Below, piece by piece: positions 12,385 through 25,429 of a stretch of 64,000 bases of DNA. Both the position numbers and the translations under genes were made by a program. How positions within the stretch are numbered: position 1 is the stretch's first letter; the number at the start of each line of letters is the position of its first letter. The stretch covers positions 62,001 through 126,000 of the forward strand of contig JAODTK010000500.1 of NCBI GenBank assembly GCA_026419785.1. Direction: 5' to 3'. The notes under the pieces are model-generated. The model was not told the origin of the DNA and did no database searches. It saw only the letters and a list, made by a program, of their open reading frames with translations. This stretch comes from Sclerodactyla briareus. Lineage: Eukaryota > Echinodermata > Holothuroidea > Dendrochirotida > Sclerodactylidae.

Positions 12385-13110
12385 CCCGACCCACTTGGAT
12401 GGAATGAAGTTCATATTTAGGTTGGGTTCCCCATAATGAGTACATTATTCTCTTTAATTTTGAGGGTATTAAGAGGTCAAAGTCAGAAACACTTTTTGAC
12501 AAGATGAGGTCCAAGTGCCCAGTTGGGAAGAAATTGAAAAAGTGCAGAATTTCCGATTTTGGCAAACTTGGGTTGTAACGATAACTCGCCCCTTCTGGAT
12601 GGATGAAGATTCATACATGGTATTTGGGTTCCCTTTAATGAGTATATGGTTCCTATTGTTTTTGGGTCAGGGTAAGGGTCACTGAGGTCAAAGAAAGTTC
12701 GAAGTCTGAAAATCTTGTTAACACGATGACATTAAGTTCCGAGTTGGTCCGATCAGGCTGAATTCCGTATAAAGATCTTTATGGAGAGTACGGGAAACCC
12801 TATGTATTTTGGTGTAGACAGGAGGTTCGTTATTGAGGATAATGGGACTGTGAAAAATTTAACTTGACCACTGGTGGATGGTAAAGGTCTTACTTGTGGT
12901 TCTCCATGATGAGTACATGATCCCATTTCGGTCGGGTCAAAGATCGCCCGAGGTGAAGAGAATAAAAGTATGAAATTATTGTGACTTGATAGTCCAGAGG
13001 CTGTCCCGTTAATGTTTAAATTTGATATGCTCCAACGACCTCATATGCGATGGATAAATTTCATATTGTTTGGGAGTTATTGGAGAGTATGTGACTGAAC
13101 TGACTTAGCT
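12385..13110 (+). repeat. Degenerate tandem array, unit about 200 bp or less
   Basis: A phrase of the form 'CTTGGATGGA.GAAGTTCATA...GGTTCCC.ATAATGAGTACAT' recurs starting near 12392, 12594 and 12866, with partial versions near 12760 and 13040. Each is followed by 'GGTCAAAG'-like words. Copies are much diverged. This is the same general type as the array near 53 kb, but the wording differs. Confidence 0.6.
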
Positions 13111-13114
13111 CGAT

Positions 13115-16100
13115 CAAGTCAGAATTAGTCAAGAAATCACCGAGCCTTTCGGCTATTATGAAATTTTCTGAGTATCATTTAACCAGTGATATAGTCGTTG
13201 TCACCATTCCACAAAGCATCATTGTCTACACGAAATATATTGTTCTCTTCAGAAAGCAAGGGGTTTCGGCAACTGGCGAGTGTGTTGAATCGCATCATTT
13301 TGTAGATGGCAGCTATTGAGTTCAAAACATGCCTCAGTCACACGGTAGTAGAGAACAACCTCAGCTGGAACGTACCCAGCAAAATGTAATTTGGTTTGTG
13401 TAACATTAACAAAATCCATCAACTTTCTCCCGATGCATCTTTCACCAACAATCCCCACACCACACTACGCGCTCGCTCAATATATACAAACTATCTATCA
13501 CTACCATATTAATACCAGTGACCAGTGTGCTATATCCACTCTTCAAGATCCACGGTGCCTTTTTTCCTTTTTCATTAGAGGTGCTGTATAATCACTATTG
13601 TTGTATTCATAGCATTTCAGATGAAGAATATGTGGCTGTACTAAGGGAGCCCAGTAGCGACCAGTGCTTCTGCTACTATCATTGAAGTGTATACCGGGAG
13701 CGTAAACCGTCTAGTAGCTTTCGAACAAAGCTGTACTTAGAGGAGGGATTCTACAAATACAGAGGAACAATCCAAACGTTCCATCAAATTCCACAATAGA
13801 TGATAAAGTTGATCCCGCCTAACTGGACGCTTCCTACTACGATTAGTACTAAAGACAGGACTGGTTTCGATACTATCACAATCACTGGTGATGATAGAAG
13901 TGAAACCATCTGGCGAGTGACTTAACTAACGAGAATGGTAAGTACATTCCTATTCTCTTATCCCGGTGTTCGACAGAATGTAGGGTGGACAAGCGGCTCA
14001 CGAAATACCGCTGACAATATTCTGGGCGAGTGTACTCGAAGTTTAGCATGAAGACCCCAGCAATTATTGCCGATATGTACTCCTTGACCTCCACTGGAAC
14101 AATTCTGAATGATTGTTTTGGTAGCTACTCGCATCTGTCTACCTGTACGTTGTGGCGTTGGGGTGCTGACGTGTTCCAACGTTGAGATTTCGCACAACCT
14201 AGAACGAAGGCCACTACGGGCCTGGACCGGTACACATGGAAATGCGATCCTCGGTAACAGGTACGGTTTCTAGGGTTGAAGGGACCGCCAGTTGGCTCAA
14301 TTGCTCATTGGGGATTGCATGACTGACCACAAGGCAGATAGCGATCACGATGACACGAAGCGTACCAACAGCTGCACAAAGTGGAGCGCCACGGTGGGTG
14401 GGCAGGCGCAAAGAGAATGTTTTGCTCATCACTCCTCACATAGTATAACACTGCCTCAACGAAGTTATGACTTCTCGAACTAGTGATCCACTACTAATGA
14501 GAACAAAGGGTGGGGAGGGAGGGGGTGTATCGAATTGATCAGCAAATCATATGACCTTCATATCCCATATTGGGAGTTGTTTTACACAAGCCATAACAAA
14601 ACTATTATTATCCTTATGTGAATTGAATGTTTATCAAGTTGGATATGGCATTCTGGAATATACAGACTCTATACATATATCTGGAATGCCATCAATGAGT
14701 AGGCCTAATACCTGACGTTATCTTTAGTCTTTATTCAGTCAGATTTTTCCAGATATATTCTCTGATATGACTTTTCTTTGAGGGATGATGGCCGGAGTCA
14801 TTAGACGGTAGTGCTAGGGAAAAAAAATCCGTTGCAGCGGAGTGTATTGGTAATGTCTATTGTTTATGCTTTGAAAGCTGCAGACGACCACCCGCCGACC
14901 TGGAGGTTTGAATAGGAAGTCAATTTCGGACCACTCGCTAGAATAACAAATACAAAATTTCATATGTTTCAGACGAATTTCGGTGAGGCTCGTGTGACAC
15001 ATACACACACGCACACACACACACTGACATAGAGACACGTGCAGTTCGCGAATACCTCGGGAAATTGGGGGCCTGGTCGTCTGAAAGTGAGTGAGTGAGT
15101 GATGAGCACAAAACTTGGTTAGATTGCTTCTTCTATTTGAACAAGATTGACAAAGTCACTAATTATATGCTCGTGAAAACGCGACATCTGGTTTTTGTTA
15201 CAAACATAACTAAAAGCAAATTCTGCGAAAATCGACTGTAAATTGTGGCTGAAAAAACTGATAACGAATTTTTTGAAGAGAAAAGTATTGGTATATAACG
15301 AGTCGGTACCATCACATCATTCTATGTTGAACAGCGGAACATGTGGGAACGTTTGAGTGCCATCCGTTTACACACGTAAAGCGACGCCGCCCTATTCATA
15401 TCACTTGACTGAAATTTATTTAACACGGTGATGCCATGGTAAATTCATCCCTTTCTAACAATGTTTCTACTATTACAATTCCCCCCATTCCGCTTCTCTC
15501 ACCGAAGCGGCTGTATTACAGTAGAGCAATGTACTATTTGTACGATTAGCCTAGTATATACGTATAATAGAGAACTTGCAGACTTCTGACGCACGTTTCA
15601 CCGGTTTGAAAGGTCATCATTCGGGTCGAGTCTTCTGATTCAATCAGAGTCCTAATCCTCACCTCCGGTCCCAATTGTTTCAAACGATGTTTCTATTCTC
15701 TAAACTTTTCATCCACATACGGGCGGAAATTAATATTTGAAAAGAACATTTTTATATAGGTCCCGTTCAATTGGTGAGAGTAAAAATCACGTGACATGCT
15801 TTAGGGAGATTTACATTTCTCTCTCTCGCAATAATTACCTATGTCCTTTCTTTTAATAACTACTTCCACACAAAGTAACTATAACTGGTGACCGTAGCAG
15901 TTAGTTCATCCACGTTGTGATAAGGGTTCCACAACCATATCCAATCTGATTCCGCTCTTAGTTTGGTCCTGTCCATTGACATGCTATTGTTGAACGGTAT
16001 TCAGATTGGGTTTTTCCGCCTCTCTAATTGAAATAATGTGCAGTACTTCCGCACAAAATTAACGAGGTTTGTGTGATCACATTTCCAAGTTTGGGTAACG

Positions 16101-17790
16101 AAAATGATGCTATGTACCCTTACCGTTTGAGTAGGTAGGTCGAAGGAGATTCATTCCGGGTTGTGCACTTCAATTCAAATAGTAGTACCGTACATACTGG
16201 TGTTCCTTATCCTAGAGTGATCGAGATCTCCATTGATAATAGTACTGATCAGGACTAAAACTCAAATTCACGAATGACAGTGCATAGTTCCAAGCAGATT
16301 CTTTGACACTTTGGGTTGGGTATATACATTGTCTAATGATACGTTGAAAATGCTCGGCAGTAGATTGTAGAAGGGGCCTTGTATGATATTGGATTTCTCT
16401 GCTCTGAATGAGGGACGTTTCATGATAACATTGGTAGGGTGACGCCATTTCTCATTAATGTAGATGCCCCCCCCCCCCTCTTCGCATTTCCCAGAGATAG
16501 GATAGATGGTTCCCCAAGGACAAAACGTCAAGCAAAAAAAAGGACCGCCCGTAAAGACAAATGCTGGTACACATGCAAGCACCCATAATGTATTGATGGC
16601 AAATGACGGCTTGTATTCCAGTATGCGTATTCTTTTCTTCACCCCTACCGATTTTATCTCGCTTCTTGTTGCTCAGTCTCTTTGGAGTCTGAAATGTTGA
16701 GGTTGTGTATAGACTGGTGACGTAAGGCGTGTACCTCAGCCGATATGTAGGAGATCTTATCGTGTGAGACAACGAAATCGTGTCTCTACGGACATGGGAG
16801 CTATGTTCGGTAAGACAAAAGTCGAATAACCAAACAAAAACAACCGCAGGAATACCGGGCTAAAATAGGCGGAATATCAGAGAGCCGACGTGCGAGATTT
16901 GGCGCCACTATGTAGAGCAACGAGGGATCCAATGAACAGCACAAATAGATGTGCGAAAGAAAAGAAGTCCTCTTGAATGGTCTGAGCTTCGGAGCCGCAG
17001 CATTCTATGACATATTTCTCTTCATTTTATTGGTTATACTCGCTAAATAAATAGAACATTGGATGATCTCACAATAGAAATTTCCTTTGACGTACTTGTC
17101 GAGAAGACGATCGCCCAGGGGGTTGCCGACCTGGATAGTGATCATGTGTGCTTGCGAATTGAAGATACCCCCATCAGATAGTCAGGTGTAGAATATTAGT
17201 CCACCTTAGGACGAGTTCGGTGGTTACATGATTACAGTGCAGACAAGTCCACAAGTTGGCAGCATGCAATGTCATTCATTTAAATAACTAATTAAGTGTG
17301 AAAGATTGTTGTCATGGCAATGGGTAAGGGGTCTCATGTTGCATTTATAGTATAGGAAAGTGTTGAAAATTAATGAAATGCACCCAAATTATCGGGACCG
17401 CACATACACACACTCATCTACCAACATATAACCTGACTAGTACCCCACCTGCGGGCCACTCATGCGCCGGTGAATTGCACTGCAATCAGAATTTGTGAGC
17501 CGTGGGCTGCATCAAGTCCACATTCATCACCGTTCATTTGACTGAAACGCGGTAGCAAATCAGATGCAGCATTCACCATAGTACATTTCACAACTGGTGG
17601 CTACTCAAGCTAGTAATTAACATGCAACATTGTTGAAAATCCATAGCCATACTTTACTGTACACGTTACAATGTATATAACGTTGGAAGTTACCCCTAAC
17701 ATGATTGTTGAAAGATATGCAGTAAAATACAATGAGATTTAATATTAGGGCAAACATAGGAGATGTATATTTTCGTACTGCTTTCAATGT
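13115..17790. other. Long stretch with no confident feature
   Basis: No exon or element could be supported. Minor items are an imperfect hairpin around GGCATTCTGGAATATA / TATATCTGGAATGCC (14649-14693), a CA run at about 15000-15024, a GAGT run near 15088-15103, a C run at 16467-16477 and several G-rich tracts. Open frames here are short and lack family resemblance. Confidence 0.35.
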
Positions 17791-17793
17791 TTC

Positions 17794-17840
17794 AGAGAGA
17801 GAAGAGAGAGAGATGGGGGAGAAGGAGGGGGGGGGGGGAG
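17794..17840. repeat. Purine tract (GA)n and poly-G
   Basis: GAGAGA blocks pass into a long G run. Confidence 0.8.
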
Positions 17841-18149
17841 TAAACAGAAGTGGAGGAGAGTACGCAATTTATTCAAGACAAATTCCCATGGTTTTTGCAG
17901 CCGGGGAGGGTGGCCAGTGCAGGGAATAAGCAGATGGTGACGAATTTAGAACTGGGCCGTGAGCAGACCTTGTGGTATAAGATTCAGATCAAAGCCAAGA
18001 CGATAGGATATCAGATACAAACGTTGAAGAGGGCGCGCAGAACTGCAGGGAGAGATTCAATAATAGGAAATTTTAACTACCAGATATTGAATTGTCAACA
18101 TATGACTGCAGGATACCAGATTCAAGGTAATTTATACGAAACATCCAAC

Positions 18150-18265
18150 TTTTGGTACTGACGTACGGACCAACGAGGAGAAGAATAACTTTCTTGATTC
18201 TGGTTCTTTCGTCGGAGGAGGAGAAGACAGAGTGGGTCGAAAGTAACAGACAAAGAACATCGGAA
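18150..18265 (+). CDS. Possible exon with the end of a PH-like domain
   Basis: The plus-strand frame reads PTRRRITFLILVLSSEEEK followed by TEWVESNRQ. This resembles the last strands and C-terminal helix of a pleckstrin-homology domain, where a hydrophobic strand is followed by 'SEEEK.EWV.AI' and the tryptophan is the most conserved residue. PH domains bind phosphoinositides or proteins at the membrane, often in Rho exchange factors. Only this fragment is visible. The frame stays open to 18343, no flanking exon of the same gene was found, and the splice sites are not clear. It could be chance or part of a transposon. The boundaries are approximate. Confidence 0.3.
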
Positions 18266-18349
18266 ATAGTGACCATATTAAATGTATCTCGAAGACAGCC
18301 AGTTATCACAGAAGGCTTCGCGGAGAAAGCTCACAAGTATTGAGTTCGA

Positions 18350-20980
18350 GAGAGAGAGACAAAAAACTCCCAACAAGTCCCAAACAACAACTTGTTCAAA
18401 TCCGTCGTTTGCGATGCCCGATTATTCACAATTTCACTGACGGGGATTGCACTTATGGACAGGCAAATGCGCCATTCAAGAACACCCCTAAAGTCGTTTC
18501 ACCAAGCGTTGAAAGTGTTGTTAGCCTAAATTATGGTATCAAAGTGGTCAAATGGTTCAGCGGCAAATTATACATCATATATTTGCCCGTTTAATGATAC
18601 CACTCCTTGACACCTTTCAAACACTTATGTCAACACAGCGTGACCAGTCCTGGGCTAATGAAAAGTTCACAAATCAAAGTGTCCAGATGGTATGTATAAT
18701 GTACCGTGATTAACAATATCACGGATGGGTCATTGCCCAGTGACAGGTTCATAAACACAAACACGTCACGTGTTAGACTAACTGAAGTCATATATCCGAC
18801 TTGGTAAACCAATACCCGGAATCGTTTCAAGTTGTTTTAAACGAACACCACCGATTGCACTCGAAACTGGCACTTCACGTCACCAACCACGAACTTCAGT
18901 TGTTTTTTTTTTTTTAATATTACCAAAAATCCAGGCCCCAATCCTTTTAGTCGGGAATCCAGGATCTCAGGTAGCCTCCCAGAACGATCGTTCCCGTTCT
19001 TCTGAGCGTAACACTAGCGTGACCTAGCGCCCCCCCCTTAATGCTATAGTAATTAAACCACTGCTTCCGTGGAGGTCCAGCAACAACGTTGTCTTTCCAG
19101 CACCGCTCTCTCAACCTAATCGCCAAATCTTGGATTTTTGCACTCAGTTGTGCGAGACGAGTGACTGGGCGCGCAAGACAATGCTGAAAAAAGCTGCTGG
19201 TAGTCACTCCAGATTTACCACCGTTGATCTCAACTCCTGTACAAAGATGGAATCTTTGTGTCCTGCATTATGTTGATATACCTACATTTTTGACAGTTTT
19301 CCTCTTTATCATGAAGACACCACAGCTCTTTTTTCAGAATACTGCTGGTGAATATGTGAAACTCCCTCTCATCCGAGTTCACATGTGCAACATGACTCTC
19401 AATGTGGGAGAATATGTGATGTTTTCACACATGAAGAGAAAAAGAGCACCACCTAACGTGATGTTTTGAGAGGGGGTGGCACCCTCTACCCCTACCGTAA
19501 GTACGCCACTGGGAACGCATCTTCCTCAATGTGTTTATGATGATCTCCATCTCATAGAGAAAAACAAACACAGAAAACGATTGCATTCCTTGTAGGCCAT
19601 ATTAGTTAGGCGCCATCATTTTAGGATGTCGTTGTGTCGGGCACCGGTTTTACAAAGACAGGTTATGCATTTCACAATGTAGTTTTATGTCAAAAGCTAA
19701 GGGGAAGGAAGGGTGGGAGCAAATCAACCGTCAGAACCGTGAATGAGAGGGGGGGGGGGGTGCCTAGCTGGCCCTGGATTATAACCCTGGACAAGGGGAC
19801 AACAATTATATTTTTCTTTGAAATTCACGGACTGTTTCTAACGTCGCTTGATCCATAAATTAAACAAGGGCAAAACAAATATTTCCCAGATCGTTCTCAC
19901 GTAGCATATAGCGTCCCCCTAAAAGATGCTTATAAGGTTATCAAGCCCCACTGTAGGCTAAAACAAAATACCATTCTCCCTAGTAGAGGGAGATGTTTAC
20001 TGTTGAAAATGGATGGTGGTGGATTTTGCAATTACGTCCAGTGTATTCTACAGGCAGATAGGCCGATTTCAGTCACGTCCCTATGTAGAAGTACGTCGTT
20101 CAGAAACCTCTTTCATGGCGAGTTCTACATTCGGGCAAGGTAGTATCAGTCGATCCAGTAAAAGGAATGTATTTCTCCTCACTCTTCAACACCACAATGT
20201 TACATGTGTTAGACAGAAAAACTCCCACTACTCAGCATAGTTTTCACTTTTATTTTATCAAAAGTAAATTGACAGCGCTAAGCATGTTTCATACAATATC
20301 ACGCGGAGGTCAGTGAGGTCGCGGACTAGTCATGAACACGATTAGACTAATATAGTAATACGTGCTACCTCACAATAGTCGGAGGTTTTGGATCAGCACT
20401 CTTTATATCACGAAGCGCCATTAGGTATTGTTTTTTATCTTGCGTAGGTTGTTTATTCTAAAACTAGATATGAGGGATTGCGTTTTTGTCTCAACTTGCA
20501 CCTCTGTATTTTAACGATCCGAGACCATGGCCGTACTTGAGGCAATAATATGCCTTAGGGAGTGGGTTCAGGTGGTGCCCGCAGGTAAACAGAATGGAAC
20601 AAATGTTCAAATACCATTATTATTCGAATATTGGGGTGATCCATGACAGGTTCAAAAGATATCGGAGACCTCAAGTCTCCTTATAATTCAGAGAACTGAT
20701 TTGGAGAACCTTGGTAATCGTGCTGTCGTGCCTTCGCTGCGGGCCGCGGCTCAGACCTCGTGTCCAAATAACCTTTCTTAGCCGTATTAAAAACCATATA
20801 TGGTTTAGGACCTGTATTTTATATAACAATATGTGGAGTATTTAGGGCAACTCAGTCCGGAGAAGTGCATGCTCCGAATTCCCTCAGATGTTCTGAGAGA
20901 CGGTTACCTCTGTTATTGTAAATTTCGACAAATGGGTCGGAAGTCTGTAACTGGTCCATCTTGAAAATAAGTCTGCGATA
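18350..20980. other. Stretch with no confident feature
   Basis: Contains a GA run (18346-18360), T and G homopolymers (18904-18916, 19750-19760) and short open frames on both strands with no family resemblance. The minus-strand frame 18947-19207 (86 codons) is the longest and was not recognised. Confidence 0.35.
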
Positions 20981-20989
20981 TCAAAGATC

Positions 20990-21225
20990 ATGATGGTGTA
21001 AAAAACGTGGAAGTGTTGGCTCCTCGATACCTAGGGATATTGTTCACTCTCAATCATACCCAGTCACTCACTGCGGTCTGCTACTCTGAATAGCATGGGG
21101 ACCTCTGGAGAGCGGGGATTCCCAGGAGGGTTTACAACATTACTTGTAAATCGGTGCAAAGAATGGAACGACCTACATTCTCAAATGCAAATGTGCCACG
21201 CCATTAGCTATCTTCGAATGTAGTG
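20990..21225 (+). mobile_element. Possible LINE 3' fragment (L2/CR1 group)
   Basis: The plus-strand frames give 'LAPRYLG' followed by a histidine/serine-rich stretch and then WNDLHSQMQMCHAISYLRM before a stop (about 21167-21222). This resembles the C-terminal blocks 'AP.YL...' and 'WN.LP...R.A.SL..F' of L2-type pol proteins. The two blocks are at the right spacing and on the same strand, but frame changes occur between them and the reverse transcriptase is absent. The match is short, so this is a tentative call. Confidence 0.4.
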
Positions 21226-21229
21226 TCGG

Positions 21230-23260
21230 ATATTTTTTTTGTTATCGCCTTTGAGTGTTTGTTATGCTGTGTACTGCAAAGTAGAATATTTCAGTTAATT
21301 TCGCCTACTTTCATTCAGCCTTCTCCAGTACCTTTCTCAATTTCTCTACGTGTGTATAGTGTTCCCAGTGGTCCGATGTAGCGTTACCATCGTGTTGTGA
21401 TCAGTGGAATCCCATTGAGTCAGGAGAGATTTCACCAGGTACTTACTACGGTGTGACCCTTTACCGTGCAGACCGTGGTGCCATTATTGAGCACCGAAAA
21501 TCACTGTCTTAAACTGAGGTTTGTAACCTTCGACATCTTCTCAACTATTTTGCAGACCAAAAAGGGTCGATTCACTACACCAGTTGCACAAGGCTCTTTC
21601 CTTCTTTAAAAGCAAAATTCCGAATCACATATAATATATGAAATGGCCTTTCAGAGTCTCTGAAGATAAGCGATGTGTGTTAGGAGGGGTCATGGCAATT
21701 GAAATTTTTAAAGCTATCTTATCAGGTCACTTGTGTCGACTGTGTTACCATGTTCTAATTCTGATAGACCTTTTGGTGTATTTTGGTTTTTGTTTCTTGT
21801 GACTTTTTCCTATGTGACCTATATTAACCCTATTCTGAATTTTTTTTTTTTTTTAATCTTGTTTCGATTTATATATCAAATTATTACAGTGGCACTGCTC
21901 CGAAGATCTATGACCATCTCATCCATGTCTAACCTTATTGAATTTGAAGTCCGCCTTTCTAGCCGATAATAGCTACCTTTTATTTCAAACGGAATATGTT
22001 ACTTCAGCAGTTATCATGCATAACAGACAACATGAACGAATAAGTATTCCATCTATTCGAAACTTCCTTATTTCTTCAACAAACATAGTGTGTGGTCAAC
22101 AATGTCATCGAATGACTTTTTCCATTTCGTTGTAGCAACGATAGAAGCAAAACAGTATTCCACCATCATTCACATGGAGATTCCGTAGACGTAGAAGTGG
22201 AATACTGCCACTGGACACGAACTTTTTAGATGGCGAAGGGATTGGGTACGATTTTCGGGTGGGGAAGATCCCAATTATCCTTTTTTTTTTGCAAATCACA
22301 TGAATCCTTGTAAAATTCCTACTTTGAAGAACTCGAGTGAAGTTTTTGAATGCCAAGAAAATGGTGCCTACGAATGCAATAACACTGCCTTAATGAATTC
22401 TCTCCCGAGGTAGTTTAAATGCCTTCTTAAAGTTTCATTGGAGATATACAGACATAAACATTCATGCCTTAGGACTGCATACCATTTGATTACTTGCCAT
22501 AGTCCCCCAAGTTTGTGAATTGTGGTCAAATTCCTATTGAGTGTACATGAATTCTTCGAACATACCACCACTGGCCTTGCATTTTGCGGAATAATATAAT
22601 GACATTATCTGACACTTTACACTTCATAATTCCGAAATCTTCATCACACCTGGATTGATTCGCCACACGTTTCATCGTGACATTTTCAACAGTTTGAACG
22701 CTTCCATATGGGTTTGGTTATCTGGCCCTTGACAATTATCCATTTTTTATAATAATGCATTGCTATGGTATTGTTTCGGCACATGGATAGTCCCCATCCC
22801 ACACTAGGCCAATTTTATTACCCCTACACTGGAAAGGCACATAAGTAGAAAGAAGTTGCTCGCATTTAGCGTTAATGCTGCAACTTTCTTGGATTGATCA
22901 TCTTCCGCGACGATCACCCAATTCCTTAGTATGTTATGATCCCGGATGTTGGGTATCATTTATTATTGTCTTGTAGAGTCCGTAGGAAAACATTCGTATC
23001 TGAGTGGGCTCTGAATACTCTACGTGTATAATTCGCATCAGGTATAGTTACAATGTCAGCGTATTTCCTAACCGTGACCCTGAGTTGTTGTATCAATAAC
23101 TTTCGTTTTAGTCTATAATATCGGACCTGGAACCCTTCACCATACTGGAGGAATTACACGTGTGTATGAACACATGGTTTTACACTGATTGCGCAAACCC
23201 CTGTTTGAGGGATCAAACTATGTTGAACAGAAGAAGCATTGGCTCCTATATTTTTCTTAA
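21230..23260. other. Stretch with no confident feature
   Basis: Possible upstream intron or intergenic DNA of the receptor gene. T homopolymers lie at 21841-21854 and 22281-22290. A plus-strand segment near 22310-22375 has a cysteine-containing frame (VFECQENGAYECNNTA) that vaguely recalls an Ig-domain end, but it lacks clear splice signals. Confidence 0.35.
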
Positions 23261-23266
23261 TTTGTT

Positions 23267-23462
23267 TCAGGCCCTCACGATCAACGTTCTCACATGACTG
23301 AAATATTTTTCATGTACTTCTCGGGTGTAATATTCAATAATATTTTGAAGAGAAGGAAAAAAAAACACCACACATTATTTCGGTTTCCCTCTCACGTCAA
23401 CGTACTCACACACGAATAATTGTCATTCTACTTCCCGGCGGGTGTAATATCAACGAACTTGC
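23267..23462 (+). repeat. Two-copy tandem duplication, period about 117 bp
   Basis: CTCACGATCAACGTTCTCAC begins at about 23274 and CTCACGTCAACGTACTCAC at about 23391. Each is followed by an 'ATTGTCATTCTACTTC..GGGTGTAATAT'-like segment. The two units differ by several substitutions, so the duplication is not recent. Confidence 0.6.
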
Positions 23463-23764
23463 AAAAACACAAGACAGCCTACCATTGCAGCTCGTCTGTC
23501 ACTAGCCGGCAAAGTATTACCACTAGACATGATAGGACCCCACTGGAACAACGAATGAACTGTATAATTTAACGGTCCTTCCCGCTTTTTCGATGACCCG
23601 TTTTGTTTTGTTTGAACATCTGTTTCACGTTGTAATTTAATCTTGGTACTTCACTGATTTGGGTAGCTGATCGATTCCGCAACTGTTTTGCTATTGTTTT
23701 CTTGTTTTCCGCTTTCTTCTGTTGCAACTAGAATGGTCCATCAAACTGTCTGTCTCTTCCGTAG

Positions 23765-23858
23765 TGCTAACCCTGCGCACGTGGTCTGAATGGCGGGTCT
23801 GGCTCTAACGGCACGGCGTTGCCTGTGTCTCCGGTTCAGCGGTGACATTTGTGAGCAG
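23765..23858 (+). CDS. Receptor tyrosine phosphatase gene: EGF-like exon
   Basis: Probable exon of the large plus-strand receptor gene. It lies between an acceptor (TCTCTTCCGTAG, ending 23764) and a donor (GTATGA at 23859). The frames read an EGF-type module: AACCCTGCGCACG for N-P-C-A (one base out of frame), then GLNGGSGSNGTA-like wording, CLC and FSGDICEQ at the end. EGF modules in this receptor type sit between Ig domains and extend the ectodomain. The frame shifts near the first cysteine and again before FSGD, both one-base events. This is the most upstream exon of the gene that can be supported. The start codon and signal peptide were not found. Confidence 0.55.
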
Positions 23859-24121
23859 GTATGAATGAAAGGCTCGCTTAAGCACATGATAGATTTGTTG
23901 GCAATTATTTTGAGTTGATTGATATATTACCACTCCTTTCTATAAAAAGTAGGAAACAATGGATCACTGCCATGATAGTTATATTAATAATCGAAATACA
24001 GCAGTATTATTTGTAACTTGGAGAGTGATAAGGACTTGAATTACTTTCTTTCTTGTTGGTTCCAGAGGAATTCCTACATTCTCCTATTAATGAGGACAGA
24101 GGAAAGTACCACCACCTTCAG

Positions 24122-24373
24122 TTAATTAATGCCTTTCCAGATCAGGCGCGCCTCTACTATGCCCGAAGGAGAGAGCATCCTTCTCCAATACTTGGTTTTA
24201 ATTAATATTACTGATAAGATATGGGGCGATATTAAATATACTAACCGCCCAGTTTCCTGTTTTGTGATAGCGCCTCTAACGATGTCCGCCAAGATTTGGA
24301 CTGAGATACATTGAATAATTGTAACAATTGTTTCGAAGCCTCCAAAGCAACTATAATTCCACATATGAACCAA
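24122..24373 (-). other. Unrecognised open frame in intron
   Basis: Open for 83 codons on the minus strand, with a plus-strand overlapping frame of 61 codons. No family resemblance. Probably chance. Confidence 0.15.
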
Positions 24374-24949
24374 AAAAGCTGATGTTATAAGAGTGATAAG
24401 TAAGACTCTCTAATCGCCATATTGCCTAATGCCATTTTTTGTATGAGATCGGAATTGGACATTCCATATATATTGACTCTAGCGCAGCGAAGAGACTTGA
24501 TCAAAGCTGTATAATTGTCACAATAAAAAACTAAACCAGTTCAGGAAACTGGGAGTGAGAGTGCGCAACAGCAATATCAAGAAAAATATACGCCTTATGG
24601 TCAATCAGGCACCCGGTAGGTCACCAAGGAAAGAGAAGGGAATGCGTTTTGTCGGTAATTCACTTTAGTATCAGCTGTACATTGAGAGCTTACGGACCAT
24701 TTGTTGCGATCTCAAATATAAAAATAATGTATCAGATAATTTACGGTTGAACACATAGGTGTACAAAACTAAGGCGGGGTAAGACTTCCCCCAAGTTCCT
24801 GGAGAACTGAAAAGTCGGTCAAAATTCTCTACGGAAGTCGAGGCAGATTTCCAGGCAAGTTACATAGCTCGATGAAAGAACATACGGGATGAAGTAGTGC
24901 CCTACTGAATTACTTGTTTGTAAAGTACAAACCAAGCGGGTTACTGCTG

Positions 24950-25240
24950 ATGAGCACATCATGTACCCAGCTATTCAGGCTGAATGAATGCCACCCCGAG
25001 CAAATGACTGAAGAAGGAGTTGTATTAACTTGTCAAAAATGTCAAACAGTGGATGAAGGGTAACCGTCTCAAAATCATTGATGACAAGTTGTCAGGTGAT
25101 AAATTTCTTGATTCTACCATCCAGCCACTTCGAAGAATTAAAAATTCACTGTAAAGCTCTAATATGGCCGTTACTTGTGTCTAAATCCCTTCATATCCAG
25201 CCTTCCGCCCTTTCGACAACTAAATTGTTGGTCTGAATAC
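24950..25240 (+). mobile_element. L2-type LINE fragment, copy 1
   Basis: The plus-strand frames give QWMKGNRLKI-like wording (about 25048-25072), DDK, and DSTIQPLRRIKNSL (about 25112-25150), followed by 'SSNMAVT'. These match the 'WM..N.LKLN.DKTE' and 'I.P...V.NLGV.FDS...' blocks of L2-type reverse transcriptases. The fragment closely resembles 25430-25830, so the two are a duplication or two insertions of one family. Truncated at both ends. Confidence 0.6.
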
Positions 25241-25429
25241 TGTAACAGGTTCGCACTATGTACAACAATAGTACAATACGTTCGGGATTGACCTGTTGAT
25301 CCGAATTGTTATCAGACCTTTTAGCAAATGCTTCAGTGTTTGCAGCTGCGGCATCATCAGAGAAAACAACTGTCCTACAGGTAGTTTAAAGTTCGGATAT
25401 ATTTTACTCACTACTTTCTACTCAGGTCT

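Noticed and set aside
12206-12565. 119-codon minus-strand frame
   Set aside because: Largely a translation of the GT microsatellite and neighbouring repeat.
17850-18161. 103-codon frame with repeated YQIQ words
   Set aside because: Repeated words (TACCAGAT/TATCAGAT) are suggestive, but no splice sites or family match support a gene.
22310-22375. VFECQENGAYECNNTA as an upstream Ig exon
   Set aside because: Cysteine spacing is wrong for an Ig domain, and neither a convincing acceptor nor a donor is nearby.
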